DNA of 8,241 nucleotides from SHVZ01 sp044223515 (GCA_044223515.1 JBGALV010000159.1:1-8241), one strand, 5' to 3'. Shown: positions 1-7,032, counted from the first letter of the stretch. Made by a program: numbers and translations. Notes: generated by a model from the sequence alone, not told the origin.

Positions 1-681
1 GGGCATACCGAGGCCGGCGTCGACATCGCGCGCATGGCCGGTCTCAACCCGTCGTCGGTGATCTGCGAGATCATGAACGACGACGGCACGATGGCGCGGT
101 TGCCCGACCTCGTCGCCTTCGCTCAGAAGCACGGCATCAAGGTCGGCACGATCGCCGACCTGATCGCCTACCGTCGCAGCACGGAGTCGGTGATCGAACG
201 CTTGCAGGAGAGCACGCTCGAGAGCCGTCACGGCGGCCGCTTCCGCATGATCGTCTACGTCAACAAGGCGTCGTATGCCGAGCACGTCGCGCTCGTGAAG
301 GGCGATATCGCATCGGGCGATCCGGTGCTGGTGCGCATGCACGCGCTCAACGTGCTGGATGACGTGCTCGCGGACACCAGCCAGGGCCGCGGTGGAGAGC
401 TGCAGGCGGCGATGGACCTGATCGGCCGCGAAGGGCGAGGTGTCGTCGTTCTGCTGAGGGAGCCGCACGCGACGAGCCTCTCCGATCGCGTGCGCGCCCG
501 CCTTGGCGGGCCGGGCAAGGAGACCGGGCTCCGCGACTACGGCATCGGCGCCCAGATCCTGCTCGATCTCGGCGTCCGCCAAATGGTTCTTCTTTCCAAC
601 ACCAAGCGCACGATCGTCGGCCTCGATGGCTACGGCCTCGAGATCGTCGAACAGCGCGCGATCCCACATCAAGAGACCTGA
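1..681 (+). CDS. ribB: 3,4-dihydroxy-2-butanone-4-phosphate synthase with degenerate GTP cyclohydrolase II-like domain, 5'-truncated by the window
   Basis: The reading frame is open from base 1, so the gene begins upstream; 226 residues are visible. RibB converts ribulose 5-phosphate to 3,4-dihydroxy-2-butanone 4-phosphate, one substrate of lumazine synthase, in the cytosol. Fragment residues 1-60 are the end of the DHBP synthase domain: GHTEAGVD with the catalytic/metal-binding His at residue 2, and VICEIMNDDGTMARL with the conserved Glu at residue 23. From about residue 75 a GTP cyclohydrolase II-like fold follows, ending in LGVRQMVLLSNTK, GLEIVEQRAI. The zinc-binding cysteines of true GCHII are absent: the matching stretch is VRMHALNVLDDVLADTS, and the only Cys in the fragment is in the first domain. 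The REGRG segment is also degenerate. I infer the second domain cannot open GTP, so a separate RibA should exist elsewhere. ribH starts 2 nt after the TGA stop. It could be labelled ribBA by automatic annotation. Confidence 0.93.
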   Translation, partial: GHTEAGVDIARMAGLNPSSVICEIMNDDGTMARLPDLVAFAQKHGIKVGTIADLIAYRRSTESVIERLQESTLESRHGGRFRMIVYVNKASYAEHVALVKGDIASGDPVLVRMHALNVLDDVLADTSQGRGGELQAAMDLIGREGRGVVVLLREPHATSLSDRVRARLGGPGKETGLRDYGIGAQILLDLGVRQMVLLSNTKRTIVGLDGYGLEIVEQRAIPHQET

Positions 682-683
682 GC

Positions 684-1130
684 ATGGCCTTGCCGAGCTT
701 CCTGATCGTCGAGGCGCGCTTCTACGAGGAGATCTCCGATCTTCTCTACAAGGGCGCCTCCGAGGCACTGCGCAACGCCGGTGTCGCGTTCGAGCGCATC
801 GCGGTTCCGGGGGCACTCGAGATCCCCGCGGTGATCAGCATCGCGCATCAGGGGGCTAGTCCGAAGTTCGACGGCTACATCGCGCTCGGCTGCGTCATCC
901 GCGGCGAGACCAGCCACTACGAGACCGTCTGCAACGAGAGCTCTCGCGGCCTTCAGGTGCTCGCTGTCCAGCTCGGGCTGCCGATCGGCAACGGCATACT
1001 CACCTGCGAGAACTGGGAGCAGGCGATGGTCCGCGCCCGCCCCGACGACCAAGACAAGGGCGGCGGCGCGGCCAAGGCCGCGCTTGCGGTGTTCGAGGCC
1101 CGACGCCGCTTCGGCCTGGTCAAGTCGTGA
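684..1130 (+). CDS. ribH: 6,7-dimethyl-8-ribityllumazine synthase
   Basis: RibH condenses 5-amino-6-ribitylamino-uracil with the RibB product to give 6,7-dimethyl-8-ribityllumazine, the penultimate riboflavin step. The 148-residue length is normal for the family. Visible motifs are GALEIP (residues 43-48), GCVIRGETSHYETVCNES (69-86) with the catalytic His at 78, NGILTCEN (103-110), and the C-terminal DKGGGAAKAAL (124-134) that contacts the phosphate site and neighbouring subunit. The ATG follows the ribB stop by 2 nt; AAGAG at 671-675 is a modest ribosome binding site 8 nt upstream. Its end overlaps nusB by 4 nt (GTGA), which suggests translational coupling. Nothing in the protein looks damaged. 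Confidence 0.97.
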   Translation: MALPSFLIVEARFYEEISDLLYKGASEALRNAGVAFERIAVPGALEIPAVISIAHQGASPKFDGYIALGCVIRGETSHYETVCNESSRGLQVLAVQLGLPIGNGILTCENWEQAMVRARPDDQDKGGGAAKAALAVFEARRRFGLVKS

Positions 1131-1600
1131 GCGGAGCCAAGCCGAAGCAGAAGGGCTCTACGCGGTCGGCGGCGCGCCTGGCCGCGGTCCAGGCGCTCTA
1201 TCAGATGGAGATGACCGATACGACGAGTGCGGCGGCTCTCAGGGACGTGCAGCTGCGCGAAGGCGCGGTCTCGGACGACGCCGACACCGGCGTGAAGGTC
1301 GACGAGGCGATGCTGAAGGATATCGTCGAGGGCGTGACCGAGCGGCGAGAGGATATCGACCGGCGGATCGCCGGCCATCTCGCCGAAGGGTGGTCCTTCG
1401 ATCGGCTGGAGCTGGTCTTGCGCGTGATCCTTCGCGCCGGTGCCTACGAGATCGTCGCCAAGAGTGACGTTCCGCTGCGCGTCGCGATCAACGAATGGGT
1501 CGATCTTGCGCACGCCTTCTATGCCGGCAAGGAGCCCGGTTTCGTCAACGGCGTGCTCGACCGCATCGGCCGCGAGGCCCGGCCGGACGAAGCGCGGTAG
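1127..1600 (+). CDS. nusB: transcription antitermination factor NusB
   Basis: NusB is a cytosolic RNA-binding protein that, with NusE (S10), binds boxA RNA and supports antitermination of rRNA operons. The 157 residues show the family signature: RSAARLAAVQALYQMEM (13-29), LRVILRAGAYEI (98-109), DVPLRVAINEWVDLAHAF (114-131) and GKEPGFVNGVLDRI (134-147). I chose the GTG at 1127 because it overlaps the ribH stop as GTGA and because the Lys-rich N-terminus followed by RSAAR fits NusB proteins. ribH-nusB-thiL adjacency is common in proteobacteria. A stop TAG ends the gene; this matters for the amber codon in hppA because it shows that TAG terminates translation in this genome. Confidence 0.96.
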   Translation: MSGAKPKQKGSTRSAARLAAVQALYQMEMTDTTSAAALRDVQLREGAVSDDADTGVKVDEAMLKDIVEGVTERREDIDRRIAGHLAEGWSFDRLELVLRVILRAGAYEIVAKSDVPLRVAINEWVDLAHAFYAGKEPGFVNGVLDRIGREARPDEAR

Positions 1601-1606
1601 GCGCCG

Positions 1607-2563
1607 ATGGCGGCCGCTCTCGGAGAGTTCGACCGCATCGCCCAGTTCTTCAGGCCGCTGGCGGCAGGCTTCCCCGGTGCGCTGGGCCTCACCGACGACG
1701 CCGCGCTGATCAGTCCTGGCGATGGGTACGAATTCGCCGTCACGACTGACGCGCTGGTGGCCGACGTCCATTTCCGCGCGGTCGATCCGCCGGACCTGAT
1801 CGCCAGAAAGGCATTACGCGTCAATCTCTCCGATCTGGCCGCGATGGGCGCCGAGCCGGTCTGCTACACGCTCGCGACGATTCTGCCTGCGTCAGTTGAC
1901 GAGGCGTGGCTGGCGGCTTTCGTGCGTGGACTCGCTCTCGACCAGGCGGAGTTCGGGATCGCGCTCGCGGGCGGTGACTCGGTGAAGACGCCCGGGCCGG
2001 CGACGCTGTCCGTAACGGCCATCGGGCGAGTCGAGAAGGGATGTGCGCTTCGCCGCTCCGGCGCGAAGCCGGGCGATCACGTCTATGTCAGCGGCACGAT
2101 CGGCGACAGTGCGCTCGGCCTCGCGGTCCTGAAGGGCCGTCTCGCCGATGACCACGACGGCACCCTCGCTGGCCGCTATCTGCTCCCGCAGCCCCGGCTC
2201 GCGCTCGGCCGCGCGTTGATAGGAAAGGCGAGCGCCGCCCTCGACGTCTCCGATGGGCTCGTCGCCGATCTCGGCCATATCGCCGAGACTTCCGGCGTCG
2301 GCATCGTGATCGAGGCCGAGCGCGTGCCGACATCCGCGGCGGCAAAGGCGGCCATCGCGGTCGACGCGCGGCTGGCGGAAGCGATTCTAACTGGCGGCGA
2401 CGACTACGAGCTGGCCTTTACAGCCCCGATGGAGCTTCCCGAGAGGCTTGCTGACGTGGCCGTGACCCGGATCGGTCGGGTCGAACAGGGAAGCGGCGTC
2501 ACCGTGCTTGATCGGCAAGGCGGTCCGGTTACCCTTTCGTCCGACGGATATCGGCACTTCTAG
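1607..2563 (+). CDS. thiL: thiamine-monophosphate kinase
   Basis: ThiL phosphorylates thiamine monophosphate with ATP to give thiamine diphosphate, the active cofactor. The 318-residue protein has the expected order of motifs: GEFDRIAQFF (6-15), LTDDAAL (28-34), TTDALVADVHF (46-56), the helix NLSDLAAMGA (73-82), GGDS (122-125), DVSDGL (213-218) and GGDDYEL (263-269), which together form the ATP/Mg and substrate sites of the ThiL/PurM superfamily. It begins 6 nt after the nusB stop; the upstream GGTAGG is a weak ribosome binding site, so coupling to nusB is likely. It ends with TAG, and the next ATG comes 5 nt later. No disruption is seen. Confidence 0.96.
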   Translation: MAAALGEFDRIAQFFRPLAAGFPGALGLTDDAALISPGDGYEFAVTTDALVADVHFRAVDPPDLIARKALRVNLSDLAAMGAEPVCYTLATILPASVDEAWLAAFVRGLALDQAEFGIALAGGDSVKTPGPATLSVTAIGRVEKGCALRRSGAKPGDHVYVSGTIGDSALGLAVLKGRLADDHDGTLAGRYLLPQPRLALGRALIGKASAALDVSDGLVADLGHIAETSGVGIVIEAERVPTSAAAKAAIAVDARLAEAILTGGDDYELAFTAPMELPERLADVAVTRIGRVEQGSGVTVLDRQGGPVTLSSDGYRHF

Positions 2564-2568
2564 GCGGC

Positions 2569-3012
2569 ATGAAGCTCATCCTCGTTCTCCTGGTTCTGGC
2601 GTCTCTCCTCGGCGGCGGCGGCTTCGCCGCCTGGACCTTCTATCGCGAGCCGATCGAGGCGAAGGTCACCGAGATGATGAAGCCGAAGGAGCCGCCGGGC
2701 GTGGCGCTCCCACTCGATCCGATCACGCTGCCCCTGTTCAAGGGCGGCCAGCCCGACCGCTTCCTGACGCTCGAGATGTCGCTCATCTGCGCCGGCAACG
2801 ATGCGATGCTGCGTGTCAAGGGTCAGGTGCCTCGCCTGGTCGACGCCTACATCCAATACCTGCATTCGCTGGCGAACCTGCGCATCAAGCCGGGCTTCGA
2901 GGACCTCGATTTCGTCAAGGAACGGCTGCTCAACGTCTCGGCGAAGATCGTCGGCGAGGGCGAGGTGCGCGACATCCTCTTCCGCAACGCGTTCGAAAAG
3001 CCGATGCAGTGA
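2569..3012 (+). CDS. FliL-like membrane-anchored protein (non-flagellar context)
   Basis: The 147-residue protein has one N-terminal membrane segment (about residues 3-24, MKLILVLLVLASLLGGGG...) followed by a periplasmic part. That part resembles FliL: VALPLDPITLPL (45-56), a strand with FLTLEMSLICAG (65-76), VPRLVDAYIQYLHSL (87-101), then ERLLNVSAKIVGEG (118-131) and VRDILFRNAFEKPMQ (133-147). FliL proteins are stomatin-like factors tied to the flagellar stator, but no flagellar gene is nearby, so the role here is unknown; in this position it is best treated as a FliL-family or uncharacterised inner-membrane protein. It starts 5 nt after thiL and overlaps the next gene by GTGA, so it is co-translated with its neighbours. 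The family call is by pattern memory, not by search. Confidence 0.8.
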   Translation: MKLILVLLVLASLLGGGGFAAWTFYREPIEAKVTEMMKPKEPPGVALPLDPITLPLFKGGQPDRFLTLEMSLICAGNDAMLRVKGQVPRLVDAYIQYLHSLANLRIKPGFEDLDFVKERLLNVSAKIVGEGEVRDILFRNAFEKPMQ

Positions 3013-4205
3013 GCCAGGTTTCCGAACGCCGTATGGTGACGCTGCTGGTGGTCTGCCAGTCCTTGTTCTTCAGCGGCGTCGTCGTGGTGATGACGCTGTC
3101 GGCGCTGGTCGGCAACCTGCTTGCCGAGAACAAGACGTTGACCACGCTGCCGCTCGCCATCCAGATGACCGCGACGATGCTGTCGACGGTGCCCGCCTCG
3201 TTGCTGATGGGACGATTCGGCCGCAAGGCCGGTTTCATCGGCGGCCTCCTGATCGGTTCGGCCGGCGCAGCGCTTGCCAGCGCCTCGGTCATCCAGGGGT
3301 CGCTCCTGCTGTTTTCCATCGGCAGCGCCCTGATGGGGACGGCGATCGCCGTCGGCCACTTCTTCCGCTTTGCCGCCGCCGATGCCGCAAGCCCGGCGTT
3401 CCGGCCCCGGGCCATCTCGCTGGTCATGGCGGGCGGCGTGATCGCGGCGCTGCTCGGGCCAGAGCTCGCCAAGGCGACCCAGTCCCTGTTTCCCGCCTTC
3501 GTCTTCGCCGGCTGCTTCGTCGCCATCGGCGGGCTCTGGATCGCGACCATCGTGCCGGTGCTGGCTCTTCACCTGCCGAAGCCGAGGGCGGCCGACCTTG
3601 AGGGCCCCAGGCGGCCGCTCGCTGCCATTGCCCGCCAGCCGGCCTTCATCGTCGCGGTCCTCTCGGGAATGATCGGCTACGGGGTGATGACGCTCGTGAT
3701 GACCGCAACGCCCTTGGCGATGGTCGGCTGCGGTTTCGCCTTCACCGACGCTGCCTTCGTGATCCAGTGGCACTCGGTCGGAATGTTCGCACCGTCCTTC
3801 GTCACCGGCTCGCTGATCTCGCGCTTCGGCATCGTTCGCATCCTGCTTCTGGGAGCCGGCCTGCTCGCGACGGCCGCCGCGATCAATCTCTCGGGCATCG
3901 AGATGCTGCACTTCTTCTCGGGGCTCGTTCTGGTCGGGATCGGCTGGAACTTCCTCTATGTCGGCGGCTCGACCCTGGTGACCGAGACTTATGCGCCGGC
4001 CGAGAAGGCGGCAGCCCAGGGGCTGCACGACCTCCTGGTCTTCTCGAGCTCGGCGGGCGCCGCCTTCCTGTCGGGCGCGCTCCAGCAACGGTTCGGCTGG
4101 GAGGCGGTCAATTTCGGCGTGTTGCCGGCGGTCGCGATCAGCATCGCGGCCAGTCTGTGGCTTGTCTCGATGCGCCGCCGGGCAGGGGCCGTCCAAGCCG
4201 CCTAG
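3009..4205 (+). CDS. MFS transporter, substrate unknown
   Basis: This is a 398-residue integral inner-membrane protein with about 12 hydrophobic segments, of normal length for a major facilitator superfamily carrier. The loop between helices 2 and 3 carries GRFGRKAGFIGG (68-79), the motif A signature of MFS proteins; a weaker counterpart, GSLISRFGIVRI, lies in the second half. The GTG at 3009 is chosen because it overlaps the upstream TGA as GTGA; an ATG at 3033 (eight residues shorter) is the alternative. The substrate cannot be read from the sequence. Linkage to riboflavin and thiamine genes makes a vitamin or precursor conceivable, but that is only inference. Stop is TAG. A 5-bp hairpin (4213-4226) after the stop has no T-tract, so termination here is uncertain. 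Confidence 0.88.
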   Translation: MSQVSERRMVTLLVVCQSLFFSGVVVVMTLSALVGNLLAENKTLTTLPLAIQMTATMLSTVPASLLMGRFGRKAGFIGGLLIGSAGAALASASVIQGSLLLFSIGSALMGTAIAVGHFFRFAAADAASPAFRPRAISLVMAGGVIAALLGPELAKATQSLFPAFVFAGCFVAIGGLWIATIVPVLALHLPKPRAADLEGPRRPLAAIARQPAFIVAVLSGMIGYGVMTLVMTATPLAMVGCGFAFTDAAFVIQWHSVGMFAPSFVTGSLISRFGIVRILLLGAGLLATAAAINLSGIEMLHFFSGLVLVGIGWNFLYVGGSTLVTETYAPAEKAAAQGLHDLLVFSSSAGAAFLSGALQQRFGWEAVNFGVLPAVAISIAASLWLVSMRRRAGAVQAA

Positions 4206-4244
4206 GGCCGCTCGGAAGCCCTTCCGGCACTGGCCAACCCGCCG

Positions 4245-4272
4245 TTGCGTATCGAAAAATAGCTGTTATGTT
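4245..4272 (+). promoter_or_regulatory. probable sigma-70-type promoter of hppA
   Basis: A TTGCGT -35-like box (4245-4250) and a TATGTT -10-like box (4267-4272) are separated by 16 nt. The spacer is the only A/T-rich patch (CGAAAAATAG) in an otherwise GC-rich 125-nt gap before hppA. A start near 4279 would give a leader of about 50 nt that contains a 6-bp GC hairpin (4275-4280 with 4287-4292, loop CTTTAC) and the AAGGA ribosome binding site at 4317-4321. The call is by motif only. Confidence 0.5.
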
Positions 4273-4330
4273 CCGGCCGCCTTTACGCGGCCGCAGGGGG
4301 CGGCCCTCCCGTTTTCAAGGATTCCCGGAC

Positions 4331-6016
4331 ATGAGCGGACTACATTTGTTCGTCCTTGCCTGCGGCGTGCTCGCGCTGCTCTACGGCATCGTAACCTCGC
4401 GCTCGATCATGGCGGCGCCCGCCGGATCGCCTCGCATGCAGGAGATCGCCGCGGCGGTTCAGGAAGGCGCCCAGGCCTATCTTAATCGCCAGTACACGAC
4501 GATCGGCATCGTCGGCGCGGTGATCTTCGTCATCCTGATCTTCTTCCTCGGCTGGAAAGTCGGTGTCGGCTTCCTGATCGGCGCAATCCTTTCGGGCGCT
4601 GCCGGCTATATCGGCATGAACGTCTCGGTGCGCTCGAATGTGCGCACGGCCGAAGGCGCCCGCCAGGGCCTCGCGCATGCGCTCTCGATCGCCTTCAAGG
4701 CAGGCGCGGTCACCGGCATGCTGGTCGTTGGTCTCGCCCTGCTCGGCGTCGCCGGCTACTACGTCTTCCTGCTTAATGTCGGCACCGACGGCCGCGCGAT
4801 CGTCGACGCCCTGGTGGCGCTCGGCTTCGGCGCCTCGCTGATCTCGATCTTCGCCCGTCTCGGCGGCGGCATCTTCACCAAGGGTGCGGACGTCGGCGCC
4901 GACCTCGTCGGCAAGGTCGAGGCCGGCATTCCCGAGGACGACCCCCGCAACCCGGCCGTGATCGCCGACAACGTCGGCGACAACGTCGGCGACTGCGCCG
5001 GCATGGCGGCCGACCTGTTCGAGACCTACGCGGTGACCATCGTCGCCACCATGGTTCTCGCCTCCATCTTCTTCACCGGCGCCCAGGCGTCGGCGATGAT
5101 GTCTTACCCGCTCGCCATCGGCGGCGCCTGCATCATCACCTCGGTGATCGGCACCTACTTCGTCCGCCTCGGCGCCAGCCAGAACATCATGGGCGCGCTC
5201 TACAAGGGCTTCATCGCCTCGGGCGTCCTGTCGATCATCGTGCTCTGGCCGGTGACCGACTACGTGATCGGCATCGAGACGGCTTACACCGTCGCCGGCA
5301 AGACGTTCAGCGGTCGTCACCTGTTCTATTGCGGCGCTATCGGCCTCATCGTCACCGGTCTGATCGTCTGGGCGACCGAGTACTACACCGGCACCAACTA
5401 TCGCCCGGTGAAGAGCATCGCGCAGGCCTCGACCACCGGTCACGGCACCAACGTGATCCAGGGCCTCGCCATCTCCCTCGAGGCGACGGCGGCCCCGGCG
5501 GTCATCATCTGTGTCGGCATCATCGCGACCTATCTCCTGGCCGGCCTCTTCGGCATCGCGATCGCTGTCACGACCATGCTGGCCCTTGCCGGCATCGTGA
5601 TCGCGCTCGACGCCTATGGCCCGGTCACCGACAACGCCGGCGGCATCGCCGAGATGGCGGACCTGCCGAAGGACGTCCGCAAGACGACCGATGCGCTGGA
5701 CGCGGTCGGCAACACCACCAAGGCCGTCACCAAGGGTTACGCCATCGGTTCGGCCGGCCTCGGCGCGCTGGTGCTGTTCGCTGCCTACACCGAGGATCTG
5801 AAGTACTTCACTGAGAAGGGTCTGCTGAAGGTCGGCGCGATCGACTTCGCGCTCTCCAATCCCTATGTCGTCGTCGGCCTGCTGATCGGCGGCCTGCTTC
5901 CCTACCTGTTTGGCGCCATGGGCATGACCGCGGTTGGCCGTGCCGCCGGCTCGGTCGTGGTCGAGGTCCGCCGTCAGTTCAAGGAGATCCCCGGCATCAT
6001 GGAAGGTCGGGCGTAG
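4331..6016 (+). CDS. hppA: K+-independent H+-translocating pyrophosphatase, ended early by an in-frame TAG
   Basis: HppA is an inner-membrane pump that couples hydrolysis of pyrophosphate to proton export. The start ATG has AAGGA 9 nt upstream. The visible 561 residues contain acidic motif I DVGADLVGKVE (Asp187, Asp191), motif II DNVGDNVGDCAG (Asp213, Asp217, Asp221) and DAYGPVTDNAGG (Asp427, Asp434). GNTTKA places Lys at residue 464, the family marker of K+-independent, H+-pumping enzymes (Ala in K+-dependent ones). At codon 562 (6014-6016) TAG interrupts the frame within EGRA-stop-PDYSKAVDM; relatives usually have Lys there, and AAG to TAG is one base. The same frame continues cleanly to 6427, giving 698 codons, the normal length. 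The truncated product lacks the last membrane helices and acidic motif III, so it should be inactive on its own. Either a base error or a recent nonsense mutation is likely. Confidence 0.93.
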   Translation: MSGLHLFVLACGVLALLYGIVTSRSIMAAPAGSPRMQEIAAAVQEGAQAYLNRQYTTIGIVGAVIFVILIFFLGWKVGVGFLIGAILSGAAGYIGMNVSVRSNVRTAEGARQGLAHALSIAFKAGAVTGMLVVGLALLGVAGYYVFLLNVGTDGRAIVDALVALGFGASLISIFARLGGGIFTKGADVGADLVGKVEAGIPEDDPRNPAVIADNVGDNVGDCAGMAADLFETYAVTIVATMVLASIFFTGAQASAMMSYPLAIGGACIITSVIGTYFVRLGASQNIMGALYKGFIASGVLSIIVLWPVTDYVIGIETAYTVAGKTFSGRHLFYCGAIGLIVTGLIVWATEYYTGTNYRPVKSIAQASTTGHGTNVIQGLAISLEATAAPAVIICVGIIATYLLAGLFGIAIAVTTMLALAGIVIALDAYGPVTDNAGGIAEMADLPKDVRKTTDALDAVGNTTKAVTKGYAIGSAGLGALVLFAAYTEDLKYFTEKGLLKVGAIDFALSNPYVVVGLLIGGLLPYLFGAMGMTAVGRAAGSVVVEVRRQFKEIPGIMEGRA

Positions 6017-6040
6017 CCCGACTACTCCAAGGCCGTGGAC

Positions 6041-6427
6041 ATGCTGACCAAGGCCGCGATCAAGGAGATGATCATCCCGAGCCTGCTGCCGGTGCTCTCG
6101 CCGATCGTCCTCTACTGGGTCATCAAGGCGATTGCCGGACAGGCTCAGGCGTTCGCGTCGGTCGGCGCCATGCTGCTCGGCGTGATCGTCACCGGCCTCT
6201 TCGTCGCGATCTCGATGACCGCCGGCGGCGGCGCCTGGGACAACGCGAAGAAGTACATCGAGGAAGGTCATCACGGCGGCAAGGGCTCGGATGCCCACAA
6301 GGCCGCGGTGACCGGCGACACCGTCGGCGATCCCTACAAGGACACGGCGGGTCCCGCGGTCAACCCGATGATCAAGATCACCAACATCGTGGCGCTTCTG
6401 CTGCTGGCGGTTCTTGCCCACGGCTGA
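6041..6427 (+). CDS. hppA: C-terminal part of H+-pyrophosphatase, downstream of the amber codon and in the same frame
   Basis: This is the remainder of hppA, in the same frame as the part that ends at 6016; in an intact gene both form one 698-residue protein. It holds the final membrane helices and acidic motif III, GDTVGDPYKDTAGP, whose Asp663, Asp667, Lys670 and Asp671 (full-length numbering) complete the pyrophosphate/Mg site, then the closing helix NPMIKITNIVALLLLAVLAHG. If translated separately, an ATG at 6041 has AAGG 8 nt upstream (6029-6032), and a GTG at 6035 is the alternative; both lie within 30 nt of the stop, so reinitiation is possible but unproven. No other lesion is visible, which argues for a very recent or artefactual stop. 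A strong terminator follows. Confidence 0.8.
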   Translation: MLTKAAIKEMIIPSLLPVLSPIVLYWVIKAIAGQAQAFASVGAMLLGVIVTGLFVAISMTAGGGAWDNAKKYIEEGHHGGKGSDAHKAAVTGDTVGDPYKDTAGPAVNPMIKITNIVALLLLAVLAHG

Positions 6428-6447
6428 GCGATACGAGATCGGCTAGC

Positions 6448-6480
6448 AAAAACCCCGGCGGGTGACCGCCGGGGTTTTTT
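6448..6480. terminator. bidirectional Rho-independent terminator between hppA and bamE
   Basis: A perfect 9-bp GC stem, CCCCGGCGG (6453-6461) with CCGCCGGGG (6466-6474), closes a GTGA tetraloop. It is flanked by AAAAA on the left and TTTTTT on the right. The T-run terminates hppA transcription on the + strand, and the A-run becomes a T-run on the - strand for bamE, which converges from the other side. It lies 20 nt after the hppA stop and 20 nt before the bamE stop, so one structure serves both genes. Confidence 0.95.
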
Positions 6481-6500
6481 GTTGGGGCCGGCTGTTCCGG

Positions 6501-6974
6501 CTAGGGCTGGGGAACGGGGAGCGGCGACCGCCCGCCGCGTCGCGGCGGCGCGTCGCCGAAGCGGCCGAGATTCCCGAAGAGCTGCTGGAAGATGCTGAAG
6601 CTCTGACCGGACGTCGGCGTCGTACGATCGATGGATTCCACATCGGTCGCCGCTTCCTTGTCGGTCTGCACGATATCCTTGACCAGTCCGGCATCGTCGA
6701 AGCGGACGGTCAGAACTTTCTGGTCGAGCATTTCCGGTCGGAAGAAGGCGACGGTCTCTGTCCGCTTGCTGATGTAATACCAAGTGTTCGGATCGAAGGT
6801 GGCGACCGAGGACGGGCTGCCGAGGACGGTCGCCACTTCGTCCTTCGTCGAGGCGCCGACCTTGATCTTCTCCAGGTCTTCGCTCTCCGGGAGATTGCCT
6901 CGGCTGTCGACGATCGGCGCGCAGGCAGCAATCAGGAAGGCCATCGCAAACGGCGCCAACCGGCTCACGCGCAT
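6501..6974 (-). CDS. bamE: outer-membrane assembly lipoprotein BamE (SmpA/OmlA family)
   Basis: BamE is a small lipoprotein of the BAM complex that inserts beta-barrel proteins into the outer membrane. The 157-residue product starts with a lipoprotein signal peptide ending in the lipobox IAAC, with the lipidated Cys at 18. The SmpA/OmlA domain follows (about residues 28-105): EKIKVGASTKDEV, the LGSPS turn, WYYISKR, and VLTVRFDDAGLV. The tail contains NLGRF and ends in an Arg/Pro/Gly-rich stretch. I start at the ATG at 6974 because GAGGAG (6989-6984) lies 9 nt upstream; a TTG three codons earlier is the alternative but overlaps that spacing. Stop is TAG. It is divergent from the bc1 chaperone gene and converges on hppA. 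Confidence 0.92.
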   Translation of the reverse strand: MRVSRLAPFAMAFLIAACAPIVDSRGNLPESEDLEKIKVGASTKDEVATVLGSPSSVATFDPNTWYYISKRTETVAFFRPEMLDQKVLTVRFDDAGLVKDIVQTDKEAATDVESIDRTTPTSGQSFSIFQQLFGNLGRFGDAPPRRGGRSPLPVPQP

Positions 6975-7003
6975 CGAACCCAACTCCTCGCCACCGCCGC
7001 CGG

Positions 7004-7032
7004 TTGACCCTGGCGGCTCGATGAGGCTAGTT
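7004..7032 (+). promoter_or_regulatory. possible promoter of the bc1 chaperone / DUF177 unit
   Basis: TTGACC (7004-7009) and CTAGTT (7027-7032) are spaced by 17 nt on the + strand, 53 nt before the GTG start of the chaperone gene. The -10 region physically overlaps that of the proposed bamE promoter, so the two divergent promoters may compete. Motif evidence only. Confidence 0.35.

Noticed and set aside
953..1771. A 272-codon minus-strand open frame across ribH, nusB and thiL
   Set aside because: It crosses three solid + strand genes and has no domain signal.
2508..3008. Upstream extension of the MFS frame back to an ATG at 2508
   Set aside because: This part would overlap thiL and the FliL-like gene and translates to Arg-rich shadow sequence; the membrane protein starts at the GTG at 3009.
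2847..4196. A 449-codon minus-strand open frame opposite the MFS gene
   Set aside because: Same cause: low-complexity, highly charged translation mirroring hydrophobic codons of the transporter, with no gene-like features.
4213..4226. Hairpin CGGAA/TTCCG after the MFS stop as a terminator
   Set aside because: The stem is only 5 bp and no T-run follows.
3767..4330. Upstream extension of the hppA frame
   Set aside because: It runs through the MFS gene and the promoter region; the family N-terminus MSGLHLFVL begins at 4331 behind an AAGGA site.
6014..6016. TAG as a reassigned sense codon (for example pyrrolysine or another recoding)
   Set aside because: Four other genes in the window end at TAG at the expected family end, so TAG is a functional stop here.
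4340..6421. A 693-codon open frame on the minus strand covering almost all of hppA
   Set aside because: It is an antisense shadow produced by GC-rich codon use; its translation is an Asp/Arg/Gly/His-rich string with no recognisable domain, and the + strand hppA is unmistakable.
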